Source of the DNA: Arctopsyche grandis | Taxonomy: Eukaryota > Arthropoda > Insecta > Trichoptera > Hydropsychidae | NCBI RefSeq assembly: GCF_051622035.1 | Contig: NC_135356.1 | Coordinates: 5,730,579 to 5,794,578 of the forward strand | Direction: 5' to 3' | Length of the DNA stretch: 64,000 nucleotides | In this document: piece after piece, positions 22,310-32,964 of the stretch | Layout of the letters: every line of letters starts with the position of its first letter | How positions within the stretch are numbered: the first letter of the stretch is position 1 | Program-made: the position numbers and the translations under genes | Notes under the pieces: model-generated | What the model saw: the letters and a program-made list of their open reading frames with translations, nothing else | What the model was told of the DNA's origin: nothing | The model's database searches: none

Positions 22310-22782
22310 TCTACATGACAGATATATGGACTAACGTTTAGCATATATATGTACTTTCGAACATAGTGAGCACAAGCTCGTGTCCCACTAGTTGCTGCTG
22401 GCCAGACCTTGGTTTGCTACTCCAGGTCGATCTTTTTCTATCAGAGTTTGCCAATTTATCTGATTTTCATTGAAACAAATTGGCAACCTTTACCCATTTC
22501 TCGCAATTTTCGAATTTTAAGCATCACGAATTTCAATTATTCGTATAAAAATGATGCATAAATAAATTTTTCCATAAATTTCTTGCAAATTTAGAGTTTT
22601 CATCTTGGAAATTTGACGATTTATATATAAAAAAGGTCAGAAAATGTAAGTTTATCAAAAAATTTGTTTAAATTTCATCCATGGATGTCTCTATGATACT
22701 TTGTTAAAATTATTCTAAAAATTGTACATAATTGGTCAGAAAGGCGCGTCAGGGTTTACCCGTTAGGCCTTCCTGGTATATA
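22310..22782 (+). mobile_element. SINE, second subfamily
   Basis: A degraded head (ATATGGACTAACGTTTAGC) without a clear B box, then the core GGCCAGACCTTGGTTTGC and CAGAGTTTGCCAATTTATCT, and a hairpin tail CAGAAAGGCGCGTCAGGG...GGCCTTCCTGG ending at about 22777. Confidence 0.75.
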
Positions 22783-22802
22783 CATATATATGTACATATA
22801 TG

Positions 22803-23125
22803 TAACCATCAGCATGGCTCGATGGTTGCGTTTATGTTAATCACCGAGAGATAACAGGGTTCAATCCGGTGTTAATCTTCAATGCTGCTAGTCAGACTTG
22901 GATATTTGTGACTCCAAATCGATCGTTTCTTATCAGAGTTTGCCAATTTATCTGATTTCATTGTTAGCACGGTTCTTCCATCAAATTGGCAAAAACCATC
23001 CTACCACTCATGATATTGGTGAAAAAAACCCACCACTATCTGAATTTGATTTATGTACAATACAATTTATATACAAGTTAAATCCATAGATGTCTCTATG
23101 GATTAATTAATTAATTAGTTAATAG
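22803..23125 (+). mobile_element. SINE, 3'-truncated
   Basis: Head TAACCATCAGCATGGCTCGA, B-box-like GGTTCAATCCG, core GTGACTCCAAATCGATCG, then part of the middle. The tail is missing. Confidence 0.8.
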
Positions 23126-23139
23126 TCAATTTAATTCAT

Positions 23140-23556
23140 TAGCCAGCAGCATGGCTCGGTGGTTGGACTATTATCTAGCACCGAGAGGTGCCGGGTTCGA
23201 TCCCGTGAGTTGATCTCGATTTAAAAGAATTTATTCTGAGTATATCTGTAATGCTACTGACTTGGATATTTGTGACTCCACGTCGATCGTTTCCTATCAG
23301 AGTTTGCCAATTTATCTGATTTCATTGCTGAAACGGTTCCTCAACTAAATTGGCTAAAAAACTTACAATGTCACTTCTATTTTAGTGTGATTAATGCACA
23401 ATAAACTTTATGTACAAGCTAAAATTCATAAATATCTCGATTTTTTAGCAGCTTGACTTACAACGATCTATGTAATAAAAAATGCTGCAATGTTTGTAAT
23501 TGGCCAGGAAGGCGCATTTGGATTTACCTGTTAGGCCTTCCTGGTATATATCTATG
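23140..23556 (+). mobile_element. SINE, full length
   Basis: Head TTAGCCAGCAGCATGGCTCG, clear B-box-like GGTTCGATCCC near 23196, core GAGTTTGCCAATTTATCTGA, and the hairpin tail (CCAGGAAGGC...GGCCTTCCTGG) at 23505-23545. It is the third + strand SINE in a row within 1.3 kb. Confidence 0.9.
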
Positions 23557-24424
23557 TAAAAATAAAATATGTTTGTATGTAAATATAAAAAGAATTCCCA
23601 ATTGATAAACGTAAAAGTTACAAATACACACATATTGCGAAACTTTTTATTATTATAAATTTATTTATTTTTTATAGTTCCAACGTGAATATTGTCTCCC
23701 TTTTTCGGTTCAACATTCGAAAACTTTAAATTGGCTCTCGTCAAAACTCGCTCACTTTCCGTATTCAATACCGAAAACACTCGAATCAATTTTGTCGTTA
23801 TATTGTAAAGTTACTTTCTTGTAGGAGTGAAATAACTTTTCGAATTTGCGCTGAAAGCATTATTTAAAAAGAAAGCACATATGTAGTATGTACCTATGTA
23901 TATATACATAAATGGCAGTGTGTACATATAGAAAAGTAATTTTTTTGAGTGTGCAAAGAGAAAATTTTCCAGTGTTCGTAGTCTGATCATAAAATTCGAT
24001 GATTAATCGTCAATGTGATTAATAAGACAATCACCGATTTGAAATTGCGAATTGCTTAGCTATGAACTGCAAATACATCTCAAGTTTCATGCATCAACTC
24101 AATGAAGGAATGGGTACACAAAGTTTTGCATTCGGCACGACTTGAAAGCCGATTATTTCCATTGAGTCTCAGGCATGACATTTGAATAGCACTAGATATA
24201 CAAATGCGGCACTATTCAAAACCAATTTATATATAATATATTAAATATACATTGCATAATAGTATAGTTATAGTAAGGTATATCGAAGCGTCAGCAGATA
24301 GTTAGTAATTTATATAATTTTAGTGTCTTTAAAGACAAGCTTTTTATAAGCTTTTTATTGTTCACATACATATACAAGAGTATGAACTATCTATTCATAG
24401 TCAAATAGCTACTGATTCAGTGAT
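23557..24424. other. No gene recognised
   Basis: AT-rich sequence without a supported feature. Confidence 0.4.
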
Positions 24425-24776
24425 TGTATACTTGTGAAGAGTCTCGGTGATTACAACAAAATGTCTATACCCTTCAGGTATAACACATATTAACTAAACA
24501 CAATCTGCTTTAGATCATCGACTTAAAAAGTCTTTAATTAATATCATGTATTAGATGTATTATGAGCATTTATAATAATTGTAAATAGGTTTTTGAGCTC
24601 TTTTTCCTATTAGGCTGTACAATAACATTATAATAATATAATACTATGATTACTAACCAAATTATATTAAAATTGAAAAATAGAAAATGATCAGTAGATC
24701 AGTAGCTCTTCAAATAGATATAAGATGTATTGTGAACATAATTTTCGTAATAATAAAAAGCATTTAAATATGAATA
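24425..24776 (+). mobile_element. LINE-A 3'-terminal fragment
   Basis: It begins with the last codons of the LINE-A frame (TTGTGAAGAGTCTCGGTGAT, then AAAATGTCTATACCCTTCAG). The 3' UTR follows (TCTTTAATTAATATCATGTA, TGATCAGTAGATCAGTAGCT) to the terminal AATAATAAAAAGCATTT. Confidence 0.8.
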
Positions 24777-24861
24777 TGCACAAATTGCAAATCGAAATCT
24801 ACATATGTACCTACAACATACATACAGTATACAACATACATTAGATTCAGTGTATACCAAA

Positions 24862-25050
24862 ATTTTTGAGAGCTCTTTTTCCTATCATCCTGTACATTAA
24901 CATTAAAATAATACAATACTATGATTAGTAACAAAATTAAATTAAAATTGTAAAATAGAAAATGATCAGTAGATCAGTAGCTATTAAAATAGATATAAAA
25001 TGTATTGTGAACATAATTTCATCATAATAAAAAACATTTAAAAATCAAAA
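24862..25050 (+). mobile_element. LINE-A 3' UTR fragment
   Basis: GAGCTCTTTTTCCTATCATC, TGATCAGTAGATCAGTAGCT and the terminal AATAAAAAACATTTAAAAAT match the LINE-A 3' UTR. More strongly 5'-truncated than the preceding copy. Confidence 0.8.
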
Positions 25051-25504
25051 TGCGGTGATCGTTATCTATAATATTTTACACGCTATTTTTCTTGTTGGTA
25101 TTTAAAGTAGTACAAAAGCTCATAAGCCTATTCTGTTGATAAAATGATACCATTTCATATGCTATAAAATTTGGCAGAGATTTATTGGGAGGATTTTTTT
25201 GCTTTTAGTAAACATCTAAAGATATGAAAAGCAGACGATTTAAAAAAATATCCTGAAATAACAAATAGTTGGGATTTCTTTGTCAGTGACGTCCCGAGAC
25301 TATTTGCCACCCTTAGGCGAAGTTAAAATCCCACCCTCTCTAAAAATATGATACAGTCGAACAATTTTTTCACAATTATAGTAGTATTGATAAATATTTG
25401 AAATTAAATTTTTGCATCATTAATTTATTCTGAAATATAAATGTCTTCAAACGTATTTGAATGTAACTAATTAAGATGTACTCGCCTTTATATTTGTAAT
25501 TATT

Positions 25505-25548
25505 TTTAAAAGCTTTTTATTATTACGAAATTATGTTCACAATAGTGG
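25505..25548 (-). mobile_element. LINE-A 3' end, tiny fragment
   Basis: AAGCTTTTTATTATTACGAA followed by ATTATGTTCACAATA is the reverse complement of the LINE-A terminus. The match stops at about 25548. Confidence 0.65.
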
Positions 25549-25796
25549 TATATGAGCTCGCTGTGTGTTGTGGACCGCACTAATTTGAAACATACTCTGT
25601 ATATTAGGAGCGCTATTTCAAATGTATTTGCGCTATTTTGAAGCGCTATTTCAAATGTATTTGCGATGATTTGATCTCAAAATGACCGCATATATTCGAT
25701 AATTAAATTCGGCTAGTTTTGATCATATAATATATGTATTTAATCAACAAATACTTGTACATTCGGACTATATTGGTTTGATTTTGATTTTTTTTT

Positions 25797-26012
25797 TATG
25801 TTTTTATTATTACGAAATTATGTTCACAATACATCTTATATCTATTTTAATAGCTACTGATCTACTGATCATTTTCTATTTTACAATTTAATTTAATTTT
25901 GTTAGCAATCATAGTATTATATTATTATAATTTTAATGTACAGCATAATAGGAAAAAGAGCTCAAAACCCTATTAACAATTCATATAAATGCTCATAATA
26001 CATCCAATACAT
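25797..26012 (-). mobile_element. LINE-A 3' UTR fragment
   Basis: Reverse complement of the LINE-A 3' UTR, from TTTTTATTATTACGAAATTA through TACTGATCTACTGATCATTT to GGAAAAAGAGCTCAAAACCC and beyond. It lies inside the hAT-like element. Confidence 0.8.
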
Positions 26013-26404
26013 AATATTGTACATATACATATATACATAGATCGGTTTGGGGGGCGATTCATTCTCGAATGACAAAATATTTAACATTTCTATTAAAAGA
26101 TAAAAACTTAATTATATTTACATATATACATTTTCAAAACGATAGTAAAAATCATATGTACATATTTAGTTTGCCACTCCTCAAAGTATGCCGCCCTTAG
26201 GCGTTGCCTTATTTGACCCACGGGACGTCCCTGTTTATTGTTTATTGACAAATATTTCAGTTTTGATTTTTATTTATTTTATATATATATTGTATTATGA
26301 ATTGTTCCAGTGACTTTTTGGAGTTGGAAAAACGTCTTGTTAATCACTTCTAAAACCAGTCTTTTGTCTAATTTAAGTCTTACGAAAAACTTACATTTAT
26401 ATTC

Positions 26405-26512
26405 GGATTTTTAAAAGCTTTTAATTGTTCATATATTATATTCACAATACATCTTATGTATATTTCGATAACTATTGATCTAGTAATCATTATCTATTTT
26501 ACATATTACAGT
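26405..26512 (-). mobile_element. LINE-A 3' UTR, diverged fragment
   Basis: AAAAGCTTTTAATTGTTCAT, ATTCACAATACATCTTATGT and ATTGATCTAGTAATCATTAT are clearly related to the LINE-A terminus, with more differences than the other copies. Confidence 0.55.
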
Positions 26513-26810
26513 TTCCAGGCGTTGCTTGGTGGTTGAAAGTTGGAAAAATATCTTCTTAATCAGTTATAAAACGCGTGCACGGTCTAAGTTATGTTATTAT
26601 GATATAGTATGCCAAATATTAAATCTGTGTATTTGCATAGTAGACATATTTATGTTTTGATTTTGATAATAAAAGCTTTTTATTGTTCATACATACATAT
26701 GTATGCATGTATATATGTATATACATACATATAATTCACAAGAGGTTTGCTTTTATTTTAATTGTTAGGTTCAATTGAGCTAAAATTTTTACATAAAAGA
26801 GATTCGATGT

Positions 26811-27335
26811 AGCGTGAGACTTACGAGAACCGAGCATGCTGTCACAGTTGTAACATTGTAAGGACGTAAAAATTTTTTTTGTTTTTTTTTAGTATTTCTT
26901 ATAACTAGTCACCGGACCCAGAAGGTGCCGCGTATTGTTCAAAGGTTGTAAATGCATTGTTAAAGGTTTGCCGAACCTTTTTTACAAAGTATATATATTA
27001 TAATATAACATTATAATATTAATGCAATATAAATCAATGCAAAGTATTAAATAATATTACTGTAAGTTTTTCTGTCCATAAATGACGTTGACAACTACTT
27101 ATATCGTCTAAAAAGTATAAATTTCCATTAATATAAAATATATACGTATTCCAAAAATAAATTAATAATACTTACAACTTACGTATTTTATATTAAAATT
27201 TTATTAATGTAAATATTTCAAAATACGGAACGCGAACTCAAAACATATAATATATTTATAATATATTTCTTGACCAAAATGCAAAGCGAAACTGAAACGA
27301 AATGTAATTGGCCATCGCGGGTCGAATGGCGGTTC
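26811..27335 (+). repeat. Dispersed repeat family E
   Basis: Shares GCGTGAGACTTACGAGAACC, then GCATGCTGTC, with 30145, and TTACTGTAAGTTTTTCTGTC with 30250 and 54620. Further shared are AAATTTCCATTAATATAAAA and AACGAAATGTAATTGGCCAT. Other copies are at 35930-36290, 49840-50060, 54600-54840 and 63335-63440. This copy is interrupted by a MITE piece at 26914. Class unknown. Confidence 0.6.
26914..26989. mobile_element. Partial copy of the palindromic MITE
   Basis: GGACCCAGAAGGTGCCGCGT, then ATTGTTCAAAGGTTGTAAAT and the palindrome AAAGGTTTGCCGAACCTTT. It matches the left two thirds of 1737-1852; the right arm is missing. Confidence 0.7.
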
Positions 27336-27431
27336 GGTTCGGTATTATCAGTTCGACTATTGATGAATTGTATAATACATTAATGTAGTATGAACTATGT
27401 ATATATGTTGTATATAGTAACATATACATAT

Positions 27432-27805
27432 TGTAGCATATGTGAAAAGGAGCCGCCGTTTTAATTGGTTTTCGAGGATTATCTCCAGGCTTAAGTGCTG
27501 TCGGCTAACAATGGAAACCCCCGAATCGACTAATTGGTCGGTAACGGCATTCGGTTGCTTCCCGCTAGAGTTCTCAGAACTGACAGCATGAGACCGTGGG
27601 ACTGCATATCTGGTACGTGACTTTAACAATAGGTAAACAAACGCGTCGAGGAAGATGCAGTGAGTGAACTGCCCTTTATAAGCAGGTACTTAGGCCATAT
27701 GAAAGCATTCTGGACGAAGCACTGGCAGTGCGTGGATATCCTCAATCACCCAATAAATGCTGTGAAGCGATTTTGGCATTTATTTGGACCCACCCCTACG
27801 TAACA
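27432..27805 (+). mobile_element. Solo LTR with 4-bp flanking duplication
   Basis: Starts TGTAGCATATGTGAAAAGG and ends CCCCTACGTAACA (TG...CA). The flanks are ATAT on both sides (27428-27431 and 27806-27809), although in TA-rich DNA this could be chance. A TATA-like TTTATAAG lies near 27674 and an AATAAA near 27753, as expected for U3/R/U5. It aligns with 11123-11504 over its whole length. The 4-bp duplication would fit gypsy-type integration. Confidence 0.75.
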
Positions 27806-28810
27806 ATATGTAGTATGAATTTCAGATTATTTTTTAGATATTCTTTTATGCAATGATCCAGTCAGTGAGCTTTCCGACCACCCCTCGCGCTGTTTGATAC
27901 CATTAGATATATACAATATACATAATATATTAGGAAGGAACGATTTGTGTCATCGCGCATTCGAGTAAAACGTTTGGCAGAAAATGATACATTGAACCGA
28001 GGGATCGAGGTGTGGCTTTTTCGACACGCAATCGAATATATTAGCCGAATATTATTACCGCGTGGAATAAAAAAAAAAGGTTGGGTGCGCCTGTCCGCCA
28101 TTCCCGCTAATCATACAATACACATTGTCCGGCCATCATATTATATTTACACGTACATACCGTGTTTACAAATTTCACCAGCAACGTCGAAAAATCAACA
28201 GTTCGCCCGCTCGCCTGTTCAGAAGCTATAATAATTCTAAATGGCGGGGAAAAATTTAAATTTTAAATTTTTTCACACAAAGACCGTATGTATACGTACA
28301 AATAAACGTACAAAATATAATATGTATATGGTCTGTTTGGCTTGCGGTAGCCTTGAAATTGAGAACAGCTGGACAGATTTTCATCAAGCTTCCTTCAATG
28401 TGTTTTAAAAGTATTGCGTGATTTTTATAATGGAATTTCAATCCGTAACTAATCTATACATACGTATTTGCTTATTTATTTTCACATTCAAATGTTACGT
28501 TATATATTAGCGTAAAAATAAATATTTTTTTAATATTTACAAAAATTTGGGGTAGCGGGGAAGTGGGGGGGTGTGGAGCTTCTGACAAGTGCTCCTGATA
28601 TTAAGCGCCGAGTGACGTGGGACGTCAGCGTCAGATGCGCCTAAGAATGGGCGGAAGCGTACACACACACACACACACACATTCATTCATCATTTTGAAC
28701 GGGTGAACGGGTTGAATCGGCGAGCGTGTAATGCGCGCACTCAACTTTTTATATTAATACGTGCACACACGCCTATAAATTACCTTACATTATACATATT
28801 TATATATAGC
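27806..28810. other. No gene recognised
   Basis: Includes an (AC)n run at 28661-28681 and, at about 28550-28760, a GC-richer segment with G runs that may be single-copy. No coding domain was seen. Confidence 0.45.
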
Positions 28811-28811
28811 A

Positions 28812-29146
28812 CTAGCTGAACCCGGCATGCGTTACAATGCCACAATAACGCATGCAATTCCCGTTCCCGTTTCAAATGATGGTTGGAGGTCAACTAACGT
28901 CTCTTCAAAGCCTTGTCGTCATAAACCAACTGGTTACGTGATTACCAACGAACACATTTCCTTGACTACACAATGGCGCTTCAAACTTTCGCGTCGGTAA
29001 ATCGTAATTACGAATATTATTATTAAGATGTTTTTTCCCATTTTTTTTCACAGTAGGCTTCTCGGACATGCATACAAAATTTTTGAAAGTTCCATCGTAA
29101 TCGGTTGAGTGGTCTAGGAGCCTATACGAGACAGACAAACACATTC

Positions 29147-29245
<99 letters not shown>
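28812..29245 (-). mobile_element. Helitron-like non-autonomous element, family A
   Basis: On the minus strand it begins 5'-TC followed by (TA)n (29245 down to about 29149), then GAATGTGTTTGTCTGTCTCG. It ends with hairpin GGCATTGTAACGCATGCC and GGGTTCAGCTAG. The flanking bases are A (29246 complement) and T (28811 complement). TC start, hairpin plus CTAG end and insertion between A and T are the classical Helitron signature. The 434-bp copy has no Rep/helicase gene. Confidence 0.7.
29149..29243. repeat. (TA)n microsatellite inside the Helitron-like element
   Basis: About 95 bp of TA with a single interruption near 29181. It forms the 5' end of the family A element. Confidence 0.9.
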
Positions 29246-29313
29246 TATAACTTTATTTTAATCCGTTTTCCTTTCCGAAACCACCCATTGAAATCAACGG
29301 GCACAGCACTATT
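29246..29313 (+). repeat. Helitron-like family B 3' end
   Basis: ATAACTTTATTTTAATCCG, then a hairpin CCCATTGAAATCAACGGG (29284-29301) and CACAGCACTAT. It is the same end as at 59200-59289 but with CTAG mutated to CTAT. The family A element is inserted just upstream of this end. Confidence 0.6.
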
Positions 29314-30144
29314 ATCATAATAGTAGATAAAATAAAACTTTACATATATAATATATATTTGAAAATGCTAACTTAATATTATTCCCGTTTATCTCGAAGC
29401 GTTCGTTGCATTCGACTGTTCGTTATGTGCACTGTGTGTTTGATAATTCTAAGCCACGGAGTTTTCTCCGCGTCTTATGTAAATACTGTTCCGAGTCTGG
29501 AGAGTTTTCCGAGAATATCTTACCTTCCTCTCACCTGCAGACTCTATTCCGGCTATTTCGGCTCATAATAGAGTGCGAGGGGTTGATGAAGTGGCCCCTT
29601 AGTAGGTGGTGGGCCACCCCTAATGCACCGCTTTCGAATATTAAACAGGTGCTTCACTTAACTATCTAGTGTGTGAGCGTGTGTGGTGTGCATATTTATT
29701 TTCTGATAAAGTTTCCTGAGAGGCGTAAGTACCGGCTGAACCAAAAAAAAAAAAAAACAACCATTATGAAATAGCTTCACTCCATGTTTGCACTGTTCAT
29801 ATATCGTTCGAGAAATCACTATTTCGTAATATCGAAGGCACTCAAGCTTCTACGGCCGGGGACCAATATTGAAATGTCGGAATTTTCAGTTTTTTTTTAC
29901 AAAATTGAAATGTATTCTTCGCCGATTTATTAATATTTCTATTTTGTTTTCGTTTGTTTCATAAATTAGTCCGTAGTATCGGGTCAAAATTTTTGTCATA
30001 CAAAACACGACTCAGCACTTGTTATCGTTCTTGCACTATTTTACACTCTATTGAGTACCGTTCGAACAATCGTTTTTGTCTTGTATTATTTTTGTTTATA
30101 ATTCGTCCATTTTAATTTATCAACTAGTCAATATACATATATAG
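29314..30144. other. No gene recognised
   Basis: The part from 29395 to 29690 is less AT-rich and may be single-copy; the 87-codon frame there shows no known domain. The remainder is AT-rich. Confidence 0.4.
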
Positions 30145-30312
30145 CGTAAGACTTACGAGAACGAGTATGCTGTCGCATTCGGACAATATGTCGTAATATT
30201 TCTTATTTAAATATTATTATAATATAATTCATTGCAGGATCTTTAATAATATTACTGTAAGCTTTTCTGTCCATTACATGACGTTGATAATAACTTTTAT
30301 CGGCTAAAAAAT
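30145..30312 (+). repeat. Repeat family E, fragment
   Basis: GCGTAAGACTTACGAGAACG, then ATGCTGTCGCATTCGGAC, and TTACTGTAAGCTTTTCTGTC match the copy at 26811. Confidence 0.6.
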
Positions 30313-30317
30313 ATAAA

Positions 30318-30612
30318 TGGATATTTGTGACCACAGGTCGTTTCCTATCAGAGTTTGCCAATTTCTCTGATTTCATTGTTGAAACGGCTCCCGATTAAAA
30401 TTGGCTAAAAACCCTTCCTACCTACGATGTCACCACTATTTGAGTATGATTAATGTACAATAAAATGTATGTATAATTCATAGATGTCTCGTTAATTTGC
30501 GAGTTTTCAGTAAATGGCACATTGTTTGTAATTGGCCAGGAAGGCGCATTGGGGCTACCTATAAGGCCTTCCTGGTATATATTTAAAAATAAATAAAAAT
30601 AAAAATAAAATA
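30318..30612 (+). mobile_element. SINE, 5'-truncated
   Basis: Begins inside the core (GATATTTGTGACCACAGG), then CAGAGTTTGCCAATTTCTCT, the middle CATAGATGTCTCGTTAATTT, the hairpin tail (CCAGGAAGGC...GGCCTTCCTGG) and an AAATAAATAAAAATAAAA tail. Confidence 0.85.
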
Positions 30613-30955
30613 AAGCTATCTGAGCTTGGCATGCGTTGTAATGCCACAATAACGCATGCAATTCCCGTTCCCATTTCAAGTGATGGGTTGAGCTCAAATA
30701 ACGTCTCTTCAAAGCTGTGTCATCATAAACCAACTGCTAACGTGGTTACCAACGAACACATTTCCTTGACTACACAATGGCGTTTCAAACTTTCGCTCCG
30801 GTAAAATCGCTCCGTAATTACGAATTTTATTATTAAGAGGTTTTTTTTTCACGGTATTCTTCCCGGGAATGCATACAACAAATCCTGAAAGTTCCATCGT
30901 AATCGGTTGAGTGTCTTAGGAGCCTATACAAGACAGACAGACAAATTGACATTCT
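30613..30955 (-). mobile_element. Helitron-like family A, second copy
   Basis: On + it starts AGCTATCTGAGCTTGGCATG (CTAG degraded), with the hairpin GGCATGCGTTGTAATGCC. It continues with CCAACGAACACATTTCCTTG and TCCATCGTAATCGGTTGAGT, and ends ACAGACAGACAAATTGACA. Same layout as 28812-29245 without the long (TA)n. Confidence 0.65.
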
Positions 30956-31262
30956 TTTTTACAAACCTGCTTTACGTTTCACTTACGATTACAATTCAGG
31001 AAACGATTTGCCTCTTATCCGATCGTTTTCATACTTTGCCATATTGCTCATTTTGATCATCAATATAAGTAAATGGATCCTCTGCCATGACGATAGAGAT
31101 AAAATATCGTTTAAGACGCGTTTTAAGTTTGAACATTTTAAATATGGGTGACGTATATGTAGTCTTTAGTTTTATACATAGATGGCGGTAGTAATATCAC
31201 TTTATTTTAATTCTTACATCAATTCCTTTCCGAAACCACCCGTTGAAATCAACGTGTACAAA
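30956..31262 (+). repeat. Repeat family D joined to a Helitron-like family B end
   Basis: AACCTGCTTTACGTTTCACT, TTATCCGATCGTTTTCATAC and ATAGATGGCGGTAGTAATA (family D) run into CACTTTATTTTAATTCTTAC, then CACCCGTTGAAATCAACG (family B hairpin, degraded). The contiguous arrangement suggests family D may be the body of a family B element; this is inference. Confidence 0.5.
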
Positions 31263-32269
31263 ACAAGTACGATATAAAACGTTTTGCCTTAGTAAAAAAG
31301 AAGCTTGAAGAAGCTTTTACCCATCGAGCAACGCTTAGACACACATATAAAATGATATCTTTTCATCGATTCGAATTCACAATGTCCCACGTCAAAACGA
31401 GTGTGACCCGAACCCACCCCGACACAAACACATATAAACTGACCATCACGTCAATAAAGTCACACAATAATAAACACACACATATGTACGTACATTCGGA
31501 ACGGAGTAATGTCTATAATTTGACCGTTACGCCTCTCGTCACAACTTTCACTCCCAACACCTTCCGACGTATACACACATATTTTTTTTAACATTTCGTT
31601 CACGAGGCTTTTATACACATACCGAATTTAATATCGCCGTTTTCTAGAAGCGTAACGGCGTAAAGGTTAACGGTGCACCCCCGGCCACGGAAAATCACTG
31701 CGAAATCACTTTAGCGGCGGCTACACGTACGCTTGTTTATTTTCCGCCTTAACCGCTTTTCGATGCTGCAGAGAGAGCCACACCGGACTTTCGGCCCGAC
31801 GGGTTGGCCGTGTGTGGGGTGGGTCAGGTGGCGGGGGCTTTTATCATTTTATTTTATTTTTTTCCTTGTGGCGAAATAGTTTCGAGACGAACGTGCGCCA
31901 GATACGTATTGGGATTGGACTCCCCTTACGAAATGTGGGGGGGGTTTGGGGGGCGCAGGCTCCGGGTCGGTCGCCCCCTTTGTGTCCCGAGAAGATCAGG
32001 CTGCGATATCTCTTATTGGATTGCGGGATTCGTGTTCATTTCAATATTCGCCCCGGGGCTTCGGACCTGTGTGTCCCAAGCGGACTCGTAAGCCCTAATT
32101 GACCGGTCGAGATTTTCCTTAAACCCACCAAGTACACGTTAGGTACCCAAGTTTGGTACCCATACGTATAGCACCCCAGAAAAGTGTAAAATCTACACTC
32201 AAAGCGCGATTTGTAAGCAAGGCAACGCCTTTGTCGAATTGGATGTGAATAAAATGTTGTACAAAATTA
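31263..32269. other. GC-richer, possibly single-copy DNA
   Basis: The part from 31620 to 32180 is CpG- and G-rich compared with the window and contains overlapping frames of about 95 codons without recognisable domains. It could be a conserved non-coding or exon-flanking region. No feature can be named. Confidence 0.4.
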
Positions 32270-32584
32270 TTAACCATACATATGTAGTTTGCTTTTTATT
32301 AGCTCGCTTTCGATTTTTTCGTGTGACGAAATTTGGGTTGTTATCCGATCGTTTGCAAACTTTGCCGTTTTGCTTGGTTTGGTCATCAATATATGTGGAA
32401 ATCAAATTTGCCATTACGATGGTGAAAAATAATCGTAATAGACACGTTTGAAAATACGCCATTATCGTTCTCGGTGACGTCTATTAGTATTTATCCACAC
32501 TCTTTCGGTCGTTTTTTTCCCTCTTCACCACCCTCTTGCTTCAATTGTTTAAACGCCTATATTTTTTTTCTTTTTTCACTCTAT
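32270..32584 (+). repeat. Repeat family D
   Basis: GACGAAATTTGGGTTGTTAT, CCGATCGTTTGCAAACTTTG and GGTGACGTCTATTAGTA match family D copies at 39655-40215 and, in reverse, 45173-45490. Confidence 0.6.
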
Positions 32585-32960
32585 CTATCCATATTTATTT
32601 ATTTAATTTATTTACAAATTTGCCATAGTGACTTTACAGATTAACTCCAAGTCATCACTATGACTACATAAAAAGAAAATTAATTATTATTACATTATAT
32701 TATTATTATATATTAATTAAAAACAAATATGGATAAAAATAAAAATATTAAAATATTAAATAAAAAATATAATATGTTATAAGGTGCTACGATCTCAAAC
32801 TAAACAATACCTCAACCAGATCAGTATATTTTAGATTAAACAAATCTAATCTAATAGACATTCGGTTGAGGAGCTTGATGCCCCTGACGACAGGTGACGA
32901 AAGCATTCAATTGGAACGTGCCTCAGGTGAGAAGAACAATTCGCGGTATCTAGTAGATCT
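32585..32960 (-). mobile_element. Retroposon 3' end with hairpin tail (unassigned LINE)
   Basis: The minus strand ends with a hairpin and a tail of TAAATAAATTAAATAAATAA. On + the stem is CCATAGTGAC (32623-32632) against GTCATCACTATG (32651-32662), with two unpaired bases. The minus-strand loop reads TTGGAGTTAATCTGTAAA, resembling the SINE and LINE-B loops. The upstream 300 bp (AT-rich, then less so near 32870-32960) would be its 3' UTR. No RT motif was recognised. Confidence 0.5.
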
Positions 32961-32964
32961 GAGT

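Larger units (their letters stand above)
25284..26233. mobile_element. hAT-like non-autonomous element (possible)
   Basis: The left end CAGTGACGTCCCG (25284) matches the reverse complement of the right end, CAGGGACGTCCCG (ending 26233), at 12 of 13 positions. Subterminal GCCACCCTTAGGCG (left) and GCCGCCCTTAGGCG (right) occur in the same orientation. Flanking octamers TTCTTTGT and TTTATTGT agree at 6 of 8 positions. The interior contains two LINE-A fragments and a locally duplicated GCGCTATTTCAAATGTATTT. No transposase was found. Confidence 0.55.

Noticed and set aside
31352-31591. 79-codon Thr/His-rich frame
   Set aside because: No homology recognised and rich in CACACAC-type sequence; likely chance.
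31804-32102. Two overlapping frames of about 95 codons
   Set aside because: Mutually overlapping in different frames, with composition-driven Gly/Arg and no recognisable domain.
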